A stretch of 6,171 bases of DNA from CAWJHE01 sp964614855 (GTDB lineage: Bacteria; Chloroflexota; Anaerolineae; Anaerolineales; UBA4823): contig CAZTMX010000170.1 in assembly GCA_964614855.1 (NCBI GenBank), positions 1-6,171 on the forward strand. Direction: 5' to 3'. The translations under genes were made by a program, and so were the position numbers. The notes beneath the pieces were generated by a model. That model saw only the letters and a list, made by a program, of their open reading frames with translations, did not search any database and had not been told where the DNA came from. Below are positions 5,177-6,171 of this stretch, one piece after another. The first letter of the stretch is position 1; each line of letters opens with the position of its first letter.

Positions 5177-6171
5177 ATGGGCATCACATCCGACGGCAGG
5201 CGTGGGAACAGAGCCTGCAGCAGCCCGCAGGTGGTCGGCTTTTCGCAAAAACAATCGACAAAGGCATATTTGAGCTCCTCCATGGTGCGATAACCAAAGA
5301 GCAGCTGCAAAAAGGTCAGATCCGGGAACCCGGCATCGCCGGAATGCCCAAACGGCTGCGGGATCCAGGGCTCAACCCGCACCAGCCGGCCTTGCTCAAA
5401 AGCCAGCAGCAGACCGCTGCGGTAAAAGCTCAGTTTCAGCTCGCCGCTGTGACCCGCAAACGCCGATGCCGCCAGCCGCGCGCTTAACACATCGGCTATG
5501 CGCAAGAGAAACGCCGGCAAATCCGCAACACGCAGGAACCAGGCATACGGGCGCCGCTCCTGCGGCAGTACCCCCGGCAGCGCCAGAAACAGCGGGTGTC
5601 CCTCACCCAGAGCAAAGCTGACCAACCCGAAGGGCTTGGCGGGCGCAGCGGCCTCCGCCTTCTCCCGCCCCACCCGGCACAGATAACGCATCACCGTGGG
5701 TGTGACCGCCGCATACGAAACCCCCGGCAGCAGCTCAAAAGCGCGCGCCGCAAAGCGCCCGCCCCACACCTGCAGGTAACACCCCAGCATCCCCAGCGGG
5801 CGCCCATCCGGGGCTTCGATCACGCTCCAATCGTAGCGGCACACGTTCTCCGCAGAGCGCCCGCAAATCTCATAGCGCCACAGCGCCTCGTCCCACTCGG
5901 CGCACACCAGGTAGCGCCGGCAAGCCTGGCGGTACAGCTCGCACAACCAGGGCACGTCCTCGGCGCGCGCCGGGCGGATTCTGTACGGCTCGCTCGCCCC
6001 ATCAGCCAGCGCCGGTACCTGCGCACAGTTGGCCATGCGCCCGCCCTCCAGAGCGAGCGCCATCTCGTAGCCAAACTGGCGGTAATAATACGGGATACCG
6101 GTGATGGCCTGCAGCAGCTCGCCGCGCTGCGCGCTCCACTGGTGCGCCACCTCAAATTGCGCCCGCACCAG
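5170..6171 (-). CDS. Eis-like GNAT N-acetyltransferase, 5' end outside the window
   Basis: A GCN5-related acetyltransferase moves acetyl from acetyl-CoA to an amine; the substrate here is unknown. The frame is open to the right window edge: CTG (6171-6169) precedes the GTG at 6168, and the fragment begins LVRAQFEV, which fits the helix just after the acetyl-CoA pyrophosphate loop. The gene therefore starts beyond the window and the GTG is not its start. Of 333 visible residues, about 1-45 close the first GNAT domain (ITGIPYYYRQFGYE, 23-36). A second GNAT-like unit starts at YRIRPARAEDVPWLCELY (63-80). The last part, about 212-333, fits a sterol-carrier-like domain (GELKLSFYRSGLLLAFEQG, then LLFGYRTMEELKYAF and LPSDVMPIA). 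This GNAT-GNAT-SCP order is that of Eis aminoglycoside/protein acetyltransferases, in which the C-terminal carboxylate is catalytic. Resistance should not be assumed. The stop lies inside the tandem hairpin repeat. Confidence 0.82.
   Translation of the reverse strand: MVRAQFEVAHQWSAQRGELLQAITGIPYYYRQFGYEMALALEGGRMANCAQVPALADGASEPYRIRPARAEDVPWLCELYRQACRRYLVCAEWDEALWRYEICGRSAENVCRYDWSVIEAPDGRPLGMLGCYLQVWGGRFAARAFELLPGVSYAAVTPTVMRYLCRVGREKAEAAAPAKPFGLVSFALGEGHPLFLALPGVLPQERRPYAWFLRVADLPAFLLRIADVLSARLAASAFAGHSGELKLSFYRSGLLLAFEQGRLVRVEPWIPQPFGHSGDAGFPDLTFLQLLFGYRTMEELKYAFVDCFCEKPTTCGLLQALFPRLPSDVMPIA

Overview
The window looks like an ordinary chromosomal segment of a GC-rich bacterium, most likely an Anaerolineae-type member of the Chloroflexota. 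That placement is an inference. It rests on an exported protein with an NBR1-type Ig-like domain and a Ser/Thr/Ala linker, on a fused phosphoglucose/phosphomannose isomerase, and on an Eis-like acetyltransferase. No rRNA, tRNA, CRISPR array, insertion sequence or phage gene was seen.

Left half (+ strand, about 3-2595). The 3' part of a probable cell-surface protein is followed after 5 bp by rsmI (16S rRNA 2'-O-ribose methyltransferase). The rsmI stop overlaps the start of a bifunctional phosphoglucose/phosphomannose isomerase gene (ATGA overlap, strong Shine-Dalgarno). The last two, and perhaps all three, are likely co-transcribed.

Right half (- strand, 2662-6171). In transcription order it holds an Eis-like GNAT acetyltransferase (5' end outside the window), a conserved protein of the family usually labelled 'quinate 5-dehydrogenase', a MobA-like nucleotidyltransferase, and a small PAP2-type membrane phosphatase 14 bp further on. 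The two halves converge on a 66-bp gap that holds a short hairpin.

Two start sites need care. The open frames of rsmI and of the PAP2 gene both run far upstream into the neighbouring gene; the family-consistent starts are a GTG at 665 and an ATG at 3198. The two end genes are both truncated by the window.

No clear novel system is visible. The most unusual non-coding structure is a pair of tandem, imperfect 33-bp repeats (5111-5176). Each can fold into a 7-bp-stem hairpin, and the pattern of base changes suggests the pairing has been kept. The most open protein questions are the true function of the 'quinate 5-dehydrogenase' family member and of the Cys-containing C-terminal module of the surface protein. 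There is no gene-free stretch longer than 300 bases.
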